This document shows positions 27,093 through 35,167 of a DNA stretch of 64,000 bases, in pieces. The position numbers and the translations under genes are program-made. The notes under the pieces are model-generated. The model had not been told where the DNA came from and ran no database searches. It was given only the letters and a program-made list of their open reading frames with translations. Source of the stretch: Streptomyces sp. NRRL B-1140 (GTDB taxonomy: Bacteria; Actinomycetota; Actinomycetes; Streptomycetales; Streptomycetaceae). Where the stretch lies: contig NZ_LGEA01000014.1 in NCBI RefSeq assembly GCF_001280065.1, forward strand, positions 1 to 64,000. The letters are read 5' to 3'. How positions within the stretch are numbered: position 1 is the stretch's first letter; each line of letters begins with the position of its first letter.

Positions 27093-28568
27093 CTACGGCG
27101 CGAAACTGCGCGGGGGGTCCTCCTGCTGAACGTGCTCGTGCCGCACGCCGCCCCCGTCGCCGCCGAGTCCGCGGGCCGGCCCCTGGCAGCCCTGCACGAG
27201 GGCGATACCGACGGCCACCAGCAGCGTCACCACCACGAACACGAACAGCCGCTGCCGCAGCAGCCGCGGATTGGCGGGCCGCAGTCTGGTGCCGGTGTTC
27301 CTGGACGCCGGACGTCCGGCGCCGCTGTGCGGAGCGGGGCGCCCGCCGCTGCCCGACCGGATCCCCTCGCGCCCGGTGGGTGTCGGGCGCGCTCCCGACC
27401 GTGACGGGGCACCACCACGCGAGGCGCCGGGCCCGCGCACCGGGGCCCTGCCGCGGCTTCCGCCCCCCGTCGCCCGGTTTCCGCCCCCCGTCGCCCGGGC
27501 TCCGCCCCCCGTCGCCCGAGCTCCGCCCCGCGCGCCCGTCCCGCTCTGCGAGGCCGTTCCGTCCGGAGAGGCATGGCCGTCCCGGGAGGGAGCGGAGCCC
27601 CGGGGCGGGGGAGTGCCCCGTCCACGCTGCGCCCCGGATCCCTGCTGCGCCTGCGGGCGCCGGACCCGCTCGGGGTAGGTGTCGACGGGCCGGTCGCTGT
27701 CCGCACCGCGCGGCGCGGGCGGCCGGACGCCGGTCAGGTCCTGCGACTCCCGGGCCGCGATCTCCTTGAGCCGCAGCGACAGTTGGAGCGTGCTGGGCCG
27801 CTCCTCGGGATCCTTCGCCAGACAAGCCCGGACGAGCGGAGCCAGCGCGTCGGGCACACCGTGCAGCTGCGGCTCCTCGTGCACCACGCGGTACAGCATC
27901 ACCTCGGAACTGCCGTGCCCGAAGGGCGAGTCGCCCATGGAGGAGTACGCGAGCGTGGCACCGAGGGAGAACACGTCCGTGGCCGGCGTGACGGCGGCCC
28001 CGCGCACCTGCTCCGGCGCGAGGAAGCCGGGCGAGCCGACCGCAGTGCCGACATGGGTGAGCGTCGAGGCGCCGGTGGCCCAGGCGATGCCGAAGTCGAT
28101 GATCCGCGGCCCCTTCGGGGACAGCAGGATGTTGGACGGCTTCAGGTCCCGGTGCACCACCCCGGCCTCGTGCACCGCGACCAGACCCTCCGAGAGGGCG
28201 GCACCCACGGCAGCGACATCGGCCGCGCCGAGCGGCCCCTCGGCCGCCACCTTGTCGTGCAGTGAGGGGCCGGGTACGTACTGCGTGGCGAACCAGGGGC
28301 GGTCCGCGTCGAGGTCGGCTGCCACCAGCCGGGCCGTGCAGCCGCCGCGGATCCGCCGGGCTGCCGAGACCTCACGGGCGAACCGGGAGCGGAACTCCTG
28401 GTCCTCCGCCAGATCAGGCCGGATGACCTTGAGCGCGACCCGCTGCCCCTTCTTGTCGGAGCCCAGGTAGACCACGCCCATCCCGCCCGCGCCGAGCCGT
28501 CTGTGAAGCTTGAACGAGCCGACGACGCGCGGGTCCTCGCGCCTCAGGCGCATCATCGCCATGTTCAT
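27093..28568 (-). CDS. Membrane-anchored Ser/Thr protein kinase (PknB-like)
   Basis: The 491-residue protein has an N-terminal kinase domain (about 14-275): Gly-loop LGAGGMGVVY, VALKVIRP with the ATP-binding Lys, catalytic loop HRDLKPSN, DFGIA and the APEQ region. A disordered Pro/Arg/Gly juxtamembrane region of about 150 residues follows, with four GGGxRAT repeats. Then comes one transmembrane helix (LFVFVVVTLLVAVGIALV) and a short outside tail of about 30 residues ending in SFAP. No PASTA domains. Start ATG at 28568 (alternative 28562); the frame to 29084 is an overrun. Divergent from the small protein at 28764. Target unknown. Confidence 0.93.
   Translation of the reverse strand: MNMAMMRLRREDPRVVGSFKLHRRLGAGGMGVVYLGSDKKGQRVALKVIRPDLAEDQEFRSRFAREVSAARRIRGGCTARLVAADLDADRPWFATQYVPGPSLHDKVAAEGPLGAADVAAVGAALSEGLVAVHEAGVVHRDLKPSNILLSPKGPRIIDFGIAWATGASTLTHVGTAVGSPGFLAPEQVRGAAVTPATDVFSLGATLAYSSMGDSPFGHGSSEVMLYRVVHEEPQLHGVPDALAPLVRACLAKDPEERPSTLQLSLRLKEIAARESQDLTGVRPPAPRGADSDRPVDTYPERVRRPQAQQGSGAQRGRGTPPPRGSAPSRDGHASPDGTASQSGTGARGGARATGGGARATGGGNRATGGGSRGRAPVRGPGASRGGAPSRSGARPTPTGREGIRSGSGGRPAPHSGAGRPASRNTGTRLRPANPRLLRQRLFVFVVVTLLVAVGIALVQGCQGPARGLGGDGGGVRHEHVQQEDPPRSFAP
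27460..27540. repeat. Tandem 21-bp repeats encoding GGGxRAT in the kinase linker
   Basis: On the plus strand near-identical units of the form CGCCCCCCGTCGCCCGG plus four variable bases recur about four times. They encode a Gly/Arg/Ala/Thr-rich flexible, basic segment before the transmembrane helix. Confidence 0.8.
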
Positions 28569-28763
28569 CCCCGCTGCCCGGTCCTGTGACGAGCCACAGC
28601 TTACGTTTCCGCGGCCGTCCGCGCGCAGAGGCCGCGCCCTCTCGGAGTGATGGATTGTCAGTGGTGGGTGGGAGACTTGAAGGGTGGTCAGGGAGGGCGC
28701 GCAGAGGCGGACTTCGCGTGCGAAGTGATCCCAACCACCCGTCGCAGAAGGGGGATTGGTCCT

Positions 28764-29003
28764 GTGAAGGGTGATCGTGTGGAGATAGTCGTGGACGCGG
28801 GGGACACGACGCGCACCTACGAGGTCGTGGCGAGCAGAGCGGGCCGCAGGGTGGAGACGGCGGTGCGCCGAGGTGTGGTGGAAGTGAGCGAAGTCACCCG
28901 AAGCGGTACGGTCGTCCGTACCGCCCGCTTCATGGCGAATCGGGTGCTGGCCCTGGTGGAACAACCCGTTCCGCGCGAGGAGAGCTCGGACAAAGAGGGA
29001 TGA
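28764..29003 (+). CDS. Small conserved protein, function unknown
   Basis: The 79-residue protein starts at GTG 28764 (AAGGGGG upstream) and reads VKGDRVEIVVDAGDTTRTYE, a compact all-beta-looking sequence ending in an acidic tail. The longer open frame from 28647 would start inside the kinase promoter region. I know no function; similar small proteins sit next to this kinase gene in other Streptomyces. Charged and soluble, no signal peptide. Confidence 0.75.
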   Translation: MKGDRVEIVVDAGDTTRTYEVVASRAGRRVETAVRRGVVEVSEVTRSGTVVRTARFMANRVLALVEQPVPREESSDKEG

Positions 29004-29238
29004 TCCCGGCGTCCCGTCGGGGAAGACCCTGAGACCGGCGTCCCCGTCTCCACCCAGGGGAGTACATCGCAGGTGGCGGCTCATCCTCGGGGAGGCCCGG
29101 CAATCGGTACGAGGGCATGACGCCGGGGAGGGTCCGGACGCCTAGATTTGAGGTCAAGCGGCGGGTGGCAGCACTCGTCCCCCGAGGTCAGACGCCCGCC
29201 GCTGCCCACCACAACCGAGAACGGTCAGAAGAGGGACC

Positions 29239-29448
29239 ATGGCCCAGACGGCACCGCGGACACTGCTCCGCGAGGAGGGACGCAAGGCGTACGCCGCCGC
29301 GTTCCGCCCCCGCCGCCAGGGCCGCCGCCACCCGCTGGTGGCGACGCTGATGGCCCTTCCCCTGGCGGTCCTGCTCCTCCTCGTCTTCGACGGGTGGGAG
29401 ACAGTGGCCACACAGGCGTCGTCCGTGGGAGAGATGCTGGGGCGCTGA
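29239..29448 (+). CDS. Small membrane protein, function unknown
   Basis: The 69-residue protein has a basic N-terminal half (LREEGRKAYAAAFRPRRQGRR), then one transmembrane helix (LVATLMALPLAVLLLLVF) and a short outside tail. Start ATG 29239 follows a purine-rich stretch (AGAGGGACC). It lies 235 bp after the previous gene and is followed by a strong terminator at 29538-29569. Function unknown; gene-like codon use. Confidence 0.75.
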   Translation: MAQTAPRTLLREEGRKAYAAAFRPRRQGRRHPLVATLMALPLAVLLLLVFDGWETVATQASSVGEMLGR

Positions 29449-29537
29449 GCGGCGACCCCAGGCCCGGAAGAGCGGTCCGGGCGGGGACATCACACCCATG
29501 AAACCCCGTGGGGACGGGGGTGCGGCGGACGGCACAG

Positions 29538-29569
29538 ATGCCGGCGCAGCTGGGGAGCTGCGCCGGCAT
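29538..29569 (+). terminator. Strong intrinsic terminator
   Basis: Perfect 14-bp arms ATGCCGGCGCAGCT and AGCTGCGCCGGCAT around a GGGG loop, followed by TGCTTTGT. It lies 90 bp past the small membrane protein gene and shields the APH-fold gene downstream. Confidence 0.85.
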
Positions 29570-29650
29570 TGCTTTGTGCCTCCGGTGCCGGGCATCCATG
29601 ACCGGCGCTTTCCCTGCGGCCGGGCCCCGGCCTGCACGTACGCTCAGCCG

Positions 29651-30592
29651 GTGAACTCCGCCCCCGCCCCCTTCCTGCGCGCGCTCGCCGCCAGGACCCG
29701 AGTCGCCGCACACGAGCGGTCGTCGGCCTGTCCCTGCGGCGCGGCCACGCTCGCGGACCGCCCCGACGGCGTCGTCGTACGCCACGCGGACACCGTCGCG
29801 AAGGCGCACCCGCCGGACAGCGACCCGGCCGAACTCGCCGGCCGCCTCGCCCTGGCGACCCGGCTCCCCGCCATCCTCCTGCCCCCACTCGACCCCACCC
29901 CGCTCGCCCTGCACGGACGCCTCGTGACGTTCTGGCCGTACGGCGCCCCGGTGGATCCCGACGACCCGGACGCCGCCCCCTGGGAAGCCGCCGCCACTCT
30001 CCTCGCCCGCCTCCACCGCACTCCGGCCCCGCCGGGCCTGCCCCTCATGCGCGGTCCCGTCAAGGCGGCCCGGGCCGTGGCCCGGCTCCGCGAGGCCGGA
30101 CCGCACCCCGCGGCCACCCCCGTCCTGCGCGCCTGGGCCACCCTCCCGCCCTGGGCGCGGGCCGAGGCCCCGATGCCGCACACCGGCACCCTCTGCCACG
30201 GCGACCTCCACCTCGGCCAACTCGTACGCAGCCCCGCCCCCGACGGCCCCTGGCTGCTGATAGACGTGGACGACCTCGGCACCGGTGTCCCCGCCTGGGA
30301 CCTGGCCCGCCCCGCCGCCTGGTACGCCTGCGGCCTGCTCCCGCCCGAGGACTGGACCCGGTTCCTCGCCGCCTACCGCGACGCCGGCGGCCCCGCCGTC
30401 CCCGCCGAGGGCGACCCCTGGCCCGCTCTCGACGTCGCCGCCCGCGCTCTCACCGCACAGACCGCGGCCCGGGCCGTGGCCAAGGCGGTGGCGGCCGGGC
30501 GCGCGCTGGACGAGGTGGAGCAGTCGGTCGTGGACGCCTGTGACCGAATGGCTACCGTCCCGGCACAGTTGGCGCAGGAGTATGCGAAGTAG
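29651..30592 (+). CDS. Aminoglycoside phosphotransferase-fold kinase
   Basis: The 313-residue protein has the APH/choline-kinase fold. The catalytic loop is LCHGDLHLGQLV, in which the Asn expected in HGDxxxxN is Gln, as in maltokinase-type members; the metal-binding Asp region is LIDVDDLGTGVPAWDLA. The N-terminal lobe has VVVRHADTVAKAH, containing the candidate ATP Lys. The start GTG at 29651 gives VNSAPAPFLRALAARTRV; the longer frame runs through the terminator. The substrate is unknown; resistance is not implied by fold alone. Confidence 0.85.
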   Translation: MNSAPAPFLRALAARTRVAAHERSSACPCGAATLADRPDGVVVRHADTVAKAHPPDSDPAELAGRLALATRLPAILLPPLDPTPLALHGRLVTFWPYGAPVDPDDPDAAPWEAAATLLARLHRTPAPPGLPLMRGPVKAARAVARLREAGPHPAATPVLRAWATLPPWARAEAPMPHTGTLCHGDLHLGQLVRSPAPDGPWLLIDVDDLGTGVPAWDLARPAAWYACGLLPPEDWTRFLAAYRDAGGPAVPAEGDPWPALDVAARALTAQTAARAVAKAVAAGRALDEVEQSVVDACDRMATVPAQLAQEYAK

Positions 30593-30671
30593 GGTGCAAC
30601 CGACTGCAACGGGACAGAGTCTGTCCTGGCGAGATGTGAAGCAGGACCGACCGGCGAGGAGTTGAACGACC

Positions 30672-30962
30672 ATGCAGTGTCCGAAGTGCCGTGCGCCGAT
30701 GCACACGTACAACCGCAACGGTGTCCAGATCGAGCAGTGCAGCGGCTGCCGCGGGATCTTCCTCGACTACGGCGAGCTGGAGTCGCTGACCCGCCTGGAG
30801 GCCCAGTGGTCCCAGCCCGCCCCGCCGCCCCCGCCCGGCCCGCAGGGCTACCCCGTCCCACCGGCTCCCGCCTGGGGCGCACCGCACGGCAGCCATGGCC
30901 ATCATGGTCATCACGGCCATCACCGCAGCAAGAGCTTCGGTCACATGCTGTTCTCGTCCTGA
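30672..30962 (+). CDS. TFIIB-type zinc-ribbon protein with His-rich tail
   Basis: The 96-residue protein has two CxxC knuckles, CPKCRAPM (residues 3-10) and CSGCRGIFLDYGELESL (about 23-39), the pattern of the zf-TFIIB family. A Pro-rich linker and a His-rich tail (HGSHGHHGHHGHH) follow, which may bind metal. Starts at ATG 30672, about 80 bp after the kinase gene. A perfect hairpin closes the unit. Function unknown. Confidence 0.88.
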   Translation: MQCPKCRAPMHTYNRNGVQIEQCSGCRGIFLDYGELESLTRLEAQWSQPAPPPPPGPQGYPVPPAPAWGAPHGSHGHHGHHGHHRSKSFGHMLFSS

Positions 30963-30995
30963 CACGCCTCGCGGCACGACGACGCGAAACGCACG

Positions 30996-31025
30996 GAGCC
31001 CCCGGCCGCGAACGGCCGGGGGCTC
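30996..31025 (+). terminator. Strong intrinsic terminator after the zinc-ribbon gene
   Basis: Perfect 13-bp arms GAGCCCCCGGCCG and CGGCCGGGGGCTC with a CGAA tetraloop, followed by TTGTGT. It also sits just past the end of the convergent tRNA operon and may stop both transcripts. Confidence 0.88.
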
Positions 31026-31035
31026 TTGTGTGATG

Positions 31036-31107
31036 TGGACGATACTGGGATTGAACCAGTGACCTCTTCCGTGTCAGGGAAGCGCTCTCCCGCTGAGCTA
31101 ATCGTCC
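31036..31107 (-). tRNA. tRNA-Val (GAC)
   Basis: 72 nt, acceptor GGACGAT/ATCGTCC, anticodon loop CTGACAC giving GAC, T-loop GGTTCAATCCC, discriminator A. No encoded CCA. Last gene of the five-tRNA operon. Confidence 0.95.
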
Positions 31108-31150
31108 TCGGGGCCATGCATACGGAACGCATCCGTTCATGGGCACTGCG

Positions 31151-31222
31151 TGCGCGATACTGGGATTGAACCAGTGACCTCTTCCGTGTCAGGGAAGCGC
31201 TCTCCCGCTGAGCTAATCGCGC
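31151..31222 (-). tRNA. tRNA-Val (GAC)
   Basis: 72 nt, same anticodon arm and body as its two neighbours but with acceptor GCGCGAT/ATCGCGC. Anticodon loop CTGACAC. No encoded CCA. Fourth gene of the operon. Confidence 0.95.
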
Positions 31223-31245
31223 GGGTGGGATCGTGAGGGATCCAG

Positions 31246-31317
31246 TGGACGATACTGGGATTGAACCAGTGACCTCTTCCGTGTCAGGGAAGCGCTCTCC
31301 CGCTGAGCTAATCGTCC
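31246..31317 (-). tRNA. tRNA-Val (GAC)
   Basis: 72 nt, identical to the copy at 31036-31107 (acceptor GGACGAT/ATCGTCC, anticodon loop CTGACAC). No encoded CCA. Third gene of the operon. Confidence 0.95.
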
Positions 31318-31321
31318 TTGG

Positions 31322-31392
31322 AGGTGGAGACGGGATTTGAACCCGTGTAGACGGCTTTGCAGGCCGTTGCCTCGCCTCTCGGCCACTCCACC
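31322..31392 (-). tRNA. tRNA-Cys (GCA)
   Basis: 71 nt, acceptor GGTGGAG/CTCCACC, anticodon loop CTGCAAA giving GCA, discriminator U as required by cysteinyl-tRNA synthetase. No encoded CCA. Second gene of the operon. Confidence 0.95.
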
Positions 31393-31431
31393 AGGAGTGT
31401 AGGGGTTCGGGAAGATCCCCTTGCTCTTTCG

Positions 31432-31504
31432 AGCGAACGACGAGGTTCGAACTCGCGACCTCAACCTTGGCAAGGTTGCGCTCTACCAACTGAGCTACGT
31501 TCGC
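31432..31504 (-). tRNA. tRNA-Gly (GCC)
   Basis: 73 nt, acceptor GCGAACG/CGTTCGC, anticodon loop TTGCCAA giving GCC, discriminator U as usual for tRNA-Gly. First gene of the operon, starting about 40 nt after the promoter. Confidence 0.95.
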
Positions 31505-31545
31505 CTGTCTTTCCGATCCGCTCTCGCGGCCCGGCGACGTGTTGA

Positions 31546-31573
31546 ACTCTAGCGGATACCGGGGCCAGTACAA
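31546..31573 (-). promoter_or_regulatory. Promoter of the tRNA operon
   Basis: On the minus strand TTGTAC (-35) and TAGAGT (-10) are separated by 16 bp, about 42 bp before the tRNA-Gly gene. A good housekeeping-type promoter by eye. Confidence 0.65.
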
Positions 31574-31669
31574 AAACGCGTTTGTGCAGCGTGCTGCGCT
31601 TCCCCTGTTCGCAGGCGTCACAGGGCCGTCCGACGGGACATCCCCCGGCCCCCCGCGAGACACCCGCCA

Positions 31670-31675
31670 TAGACT
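31670..31675 (+). promoter_or_regulatory. -10 element for a leaderless pabB transcript
   Basis: TAGACT is followed by exactly 7 nt and then the GTG start, the geometry of leaderless actinobacterial mRNAs. No ribosome-binding site lies between. Confidence 0.6.
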
Positions 31676-31682
31676 CGACTGC

Positions 31683-32738
31683 GTGCTCGACCTCCCTCCC
31701 CTCGCCCGCTTCGGCGACCGTGTCGCCACCGGGCTCCTCGACGTCACCGACGACCCCGAAGCCCTGGAGTCCAGCGGCTTCTGGGCCGTCTGCGCCGACT
31801 TCGAGGGCCGGCTGACCTGCGCCCGCTTCGCGCAGGTCCGGACCGCCGACGTGCCCGCCCCCGTCCCCGGCGGATGGCACGGGCCCGCGGCCGGTGACTG
31901 GACGTCCTCGCTCGACCGCGCCGCGTACACAGCCGCCGTGCGGCGGATCCGCGACCACATCGCGTCCGGCGAGGTCTACCAGGCGAACCTGTGCCGGGTG
32001 CTGTCGGCGCCCGTCCCGCCCGGCGCCGACGTGGACGCCCTCACGGCGCTGCTCGCCCAGGGCAACCCGGCGCCGTATGCGGGAACGATTCGCCTGCCCG
32101 GGCACGGCGTGGAGATCGCCACGGCCTCGCCCGAACTGTTCCTGCGGCGCGACGGCCGGGTCGTCGAGTCCGGGCCGATCAAGGGCACCGGAAGGACGGA
32201 GGCGGACCTGCTGGAGAAGGACTACGCCGAGAACGTGATGATCGTGGACCTCGTCCGCAACGACATCGGGCGGGTGTGCGCCACGGGCAGTGTCACGGTG
32301 CCCGACCTGTGCGCCGTGGAGAAGCACCCGGGGCTGGTCCACCTCGTCTCGACGGTCCGCGGTGAGCTGGCGCACGGGGCCGGCTGGGCCGAGCTGATCG
32401 GCGCCGCCTTCCCGCCCGGCTCGGTCACCGGCGCTCCCAAGTCCAGCGCGCTGCGGATCATCGACGCGCTGGAGACGGCGCCCAGGGGACCGTACTGCGG
32501 CGGGATCGGATGGGTCGACGCCGACCGGGGGACCGGAGAGCTGGCCGTCGGCATCCGCACCTTCTGGATCGACCGCGCCGAGGGCGTGCTGCGCTTCGGC
32601 ACGGGCGCCGGCATCACCTGGGGCTCCGATCCCGAGGGGGAGTGGCGGGAGACCGAGCTGAAGGCGTCCCGGCTGCTCGCGATAGCGTCGGGAGCGTACG
32701 AGGTGAGCGGAGAGGACCTGCGGGAGGACCTGACGTGA
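31683..32738 (+). CDS. pabB: Aminodeoxychorismate synthase component I-like chorismate-binding enzyme
   Basis: The 351-residue protein is a TrpE/PabB chorismate-binding enzyme: EVYQANLCRVL, ASPELFLRRDGRVVESGPIKGT, IVDLVRNDIGRVC, PPGSVTGAPK and FGTGAGITWGSDPEGEWRETELKA are all family blocks. With a glutamine amidotransferase partner it makes 4-amino-4-deoxychorismate for folate or antibiotics. It is shorter than full PabB, lacking part of the N-terminal region. Starts at GTG 31683 just after a -10 element (leaderless). Overlaps pabC by 4 bp, which supports the p-aminobenzoate role over anthranilate synthesis. Confidence 0.88.
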   Translation: MLDLPPLARFGDRVATGLLDVTDDPEALESSGFWAVCADFEGRLTCARFAQVRTADVPAPVPGGWHGPAAGDWTSSLDRAAYTAAVRRIRDHIASGEVYQANLCRVLSAPVPPGADVDALTALLAQGNPAPYAGTIRLPGHGVEIATASPELFLRRDGRVVESGPIKGTGRTEADLLEKDYAENVMIVDLVRNDIGRVCATGSVTVPDLCAVEKHPGLVHLVSTVRGELAHGAGWAELIGAAFPPGSVTGAPKSSALRIIDALETAPRGPYCGGIGWVDADRGTGELAVGIRTFWIDRAEGVLRFGTGAGITWGSDPEGEWRETELKASRLLAIASGAYEVSGEDLREDLT

Positions 32739-33556
32739 AGATCTGGCTCGACGGCGCACTGCAGGACATCGAGTCCGCCCGCGTATCCGTCCTCGACCAC
32801 GGCCTGACCGTGGGCGACGGCATCTTCGAGACGGTGAAGGCCGTGCACGGCCGGCCGTTCGCCCTCACGCGGCACCTCGACCGGCTGACCCGCTCCGCGC
32901 GCGGCCTCGGACTGCCGGACCCGGACCACGACGAGGTGCGCCGTGCCTGCGCCGCGGTCCTCGACGCCAACCCCGTCCCGCTCGGCCGTCTCCGCATCAC
33001 CTACACCGGCGGTCACGGCCCCCTAGGCTCCGACCGCGGCGGCCACGGCCCGACCCTCGTCGTCGCCGTCGGCGAGACGACCCGCCGCCCCGACTCCACC
33101 GCCGTGATCACCGTGCCCTGGACCCGCAACGAACGCGGCGCGCTGACCGGCCTGAAGACCACCTCGTACGCCGAGAATGTCGTCGCTCTGGCCCGGGCCC
33201 GTGAACAGGGCGCCTCCGAGGCCCTGTTCGCCAACACGGTGGGACAGCTGTGCGAGGGCACCGGGTCGAACGTCTTCGTCGTCCTCGACGGCGAGATCCA
33301 CACCCCGCCGGTCGCCTCGGGCTGCCTCGCCGGTATCACCCGCGCGCTGGCGGTCGAATGGACCGGCGCGAGGGAGACCGACCTGCCGCTTGACGTCCTG
33401 GAGCGGGCCGAGGAGGTCTTCCTGACATCCACACTGCGGGACGTGCAGGCGGTGCACCGCGTCGACGGCCGTGAGCTGCCCGAGGCGCCCGGCCCGGTGA
33501 CCGCCAAGGCCATGCGGATCTTCCAGGAGCGGGCCGCGAACGACCTGGACCCCTGA
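32735..33556 (+). CDS. pabC: Aminodeoxychorismate lyase / class IV aminotransferase
   Basis: The 273-residue PLP enzyme of fold type IV would release pyruvate from aminodeoxychorismate to give p-aminobenzoate. Family marks: VLDHGLTVGDGIFETVK near the N-terminus, the PLP Lys in LTGLKTTSYAENVVALARA, and phosphate-binding region EGTGSNVFVV. The GTG start overlaps the pabB stop (GTGA). D-amino-acid or branched-chain aminotransferase activity is the alternative, but the pabB partnership favours PabC. Confidence 0.9.
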   Translation: MKIWLDGALQDIESARVSVLDHGLTVGDGIFETVKAVHGRPFALTRHLDRLTRSARGLGLPDPDHDEVRRACAAVLDANPVPLGRLRITYTGGHGPLGSDRGGHGPTLVVAVGETTRRPDSTAVITVPWTRNERGALTGLKTTSYAENVVALARAREQGASEALFANTVGQLCEGTGSNVFVVLDGEIHTPPVASGCLAGITRALAVEWTGARETDLPLDVLERAEEVFLTSTLRDVQAVHRVDGRELPEAPGPVTAKAMRIFQERAANDLDP

Positions 33557-33610
33557 CAGCACCCGGAAATTCGGCTGAACGGGGCCGGGGTTGCGGGTAG
33601 AACACCCCTG

Positions 33611-34435
33611 ATGACCACGACCCTGCGGCCGACCGAGCCGCTTCAGGAGGACGCCGACGGGACGCGCTCACGCCGCTACCAGGTGTGCGTGAACAGCCGT
33701 CCCGTGGGGGCGATACACCTCGGCACGCATCCCGTGTTCGGCCGGGCGGTGGCCCGGATCACCAAGCTCCACATCGATGAACCGGACCGCAGGCGGGGCC
33801 GGGGCACGGTCGCCGCTCTCGCCGCGGAGGAGGTGGCGCGCGGCTGGGGGTGCCGCCGCATCGAGGTGTCGGTGCCCGCCACGTCCGAGGCGGGCCTGCG
33901 GCTCGCCACGGCGCTCGGCTACGTCGTCCGCAACCGTGGCATGGAGAAGCAGCTCGGCGACACCCCGCCGGCGCTGCCCGAGGGCAGCCGCGCCCGGCCC
34001 ATGACCGAAGCGGAGTTCGGCCCCTGGCTGGAGAAGGGCAAGGAGGACTACGCACACAGCTGGATCGAGCGGGGCGTCCCGGAGGCCGAGGCCCGGGCCA
34101 AGTCGGAGCGCGACCACGCCACTCTGCTGCCCGAGGGCCTGGCCACCCCTGGCATGCTGATCAGCGTCGTCGAGCACCTGGGGACACCGGTGGGCACGCT
34201 GTGGCTGGCGGTGCGCGCGGACAGCGCGTTCGTCTTCGACGTGGAGACCGACGCCGCCCACCGCGGAAAGGGCCACGGCCGCACCCTCATGCTGCTGGCC
34301 GAGGCGCAGACGATCGCGGAAGGCAGGCGGACCCTCGGTCTCAACGTCTTCGCCGGCAACACCCCTGCCGAGCGGCTGTACGCGTCACTCGGCTACGAGA
34401 CCGAGCAGTACGCCATGTACAAACCGTTGCTCTGA
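33611..34435 (+). CDS. GNAT acetyltransferase with two GNAT-like halves
   Basis: The 274-residue protein has two acetyl-CoA-fold regions. The N-terminal half has ITKLHIDEPDRRRGRGTVAALAAEEVA with R-R-G-R-G, and the C-terminal half FDVETDAAHRGKGHGRTLMLLAEA with GKGHG, plus the closing NTPAERLYASLGYETEQYAMYK. Tandem GNATs occur in mycothiol synthase and in antibiotic acetyltransferases; the length and motifs do not prove either. It starts at ATG 33611. A TAGAAC hexamer 7 nt before the ATG could be a leaderless -10. Substrate unknown. Confidence 0.87.
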   Translation: MTTTLRPTEPLQEDADGTRSRRYQVCVNSRPVGAIHLGTHPVFGRAVARITKLHIDEPDRRRGRGTVAALAAEEVARGWGCRRIEVSVPATSEAGLRLATALGYVVRNRGMEKQLGDTPPALPEGSRARPMTEAEFGPWLEKGKEDYAHSWIERGVPEAEARAKSERDHATLLPEGLATPGMLISVVEHLGTPVGTLWLAVRADSAFVFDVETDAAHRGKGHGRTLMLLAEAQTIAEGRRTLGLNVFAGNTPAERLYASLGYETEQYAMYKPLL

Positions 34436-34466
34436 CGGCGCCGGAGCCCGGAGTGGGGCGGGGGAG

Positions 34467-34991
34467 TCAGTGCTCCCGCCCGGCCAGCAGCCGGTCGGCG
34501 ATCTCCTCGATCCGCTCGCGCAGCCCCTCCTGGCTCTTGCCGCCGTCGAGCCGTTCACCGCCGATGAAGTACGTCGGGGTGCCGGTCACGCCGATCGCCT
34601 TGCCCTCGGCCTGGTCGGCGTCCACGATCAGGATGTGCCGGCCGTCGACCAGCGCGGTGTCGAACTCCTCGGCGTCCAGGCCCAGTTCGCGGGCCAGCTC
34701 GACCAGTACGGGTTCCCCCTCGCGGGCCAGCTCCTCGACCCGCCCCAGCAGGGCCTCCGCGTACGGCCATCCCCGGCCCTGCTCATACGCCTCCTCCGCT
34801 GCCTGGGCCGCGGCGAAGGCGTGCTTGTTCTTCTCCAGCGGGAAGTGCCGCAGCCGCAGCTCCAGACGGTCGCCGTAGCGGGCGCGCAGGGCATGGAGAT
34901 CGTCGAGCGCGGTACGGCAGTCCGGGCACTGGAGGTCGCACCAGACATCGAGAACGGGGGTGGCGGAACGGTCGGAGGGGAAGTCGCTCAT
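34467..34991 (-). CDS. DsbA-family thioredoxin-fold oxidoreductase (FrnE-like)
   Basis: The 174-residue protein has active-site motif CDLQCPDC (CPDC, residues 22-25) at the N-terminal end of the thioredoxin fold. The helical insertion and cis-Pro loop VTGTPTYFIGGERLDG are those of the DsbA/FrnE subgroup. No signal peptide, so it acts in the cytoplasm. Likely thiol-disulphide oxidoreductase or isomerase. ATG at 34991 is chosen as the start since MSDFPSDRSATPVLDVWCDLQC fits the fold; the longer frame to 35153 does not add a domain. Confidence 0.88.
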   Translation of the reverse strand: MSDFPSDRSATPVLDVWCDLQCPDCRTALDDLHALRARYGDRLELRLRHFPLEKNKHAFAAAQAAEEAYEQGRGWPYAEALLGRVEELAREGEPVLVELARELGLDAEEFDTALVDGRHILIVDADQAEGKAIGVTGTPTYFIGGERLDGGKSQEGLRERIEEIADRLLAGREH

Positions 34992-35167
34992 ACCGACAGT
35001 CTTCCAGCAGGTACGACCGGGAGCGCAGCCCGCATCGGCACCTGCGGAGGAGGCGACCCGGAGATGTCCCCGATCTCGGGCCCCGGGCATGGCCCGTCGG
35101 GGTGCGGCGGGTGCAGGATGGAAGGGACGAACGTGTTCCGACCGCACCGTCACGCCTGGAGGACCGG

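Noticed and set aside
30941..31960. Minus-strand frame through the tRNA operon, repeating RLAQRESASLTRKRSLVQSQY
   Set aside because: The repeated peptide is the translation of tRNA-Val copies, a frequent false gene; the same applies to frames over the tRNAs at 38070 and 52057.
31683..32738. Anthranilate synthase (trpE) identity
   Set aside because: Short form and overlap with a PabC-type gene favour the p-aminobenzoate branch.
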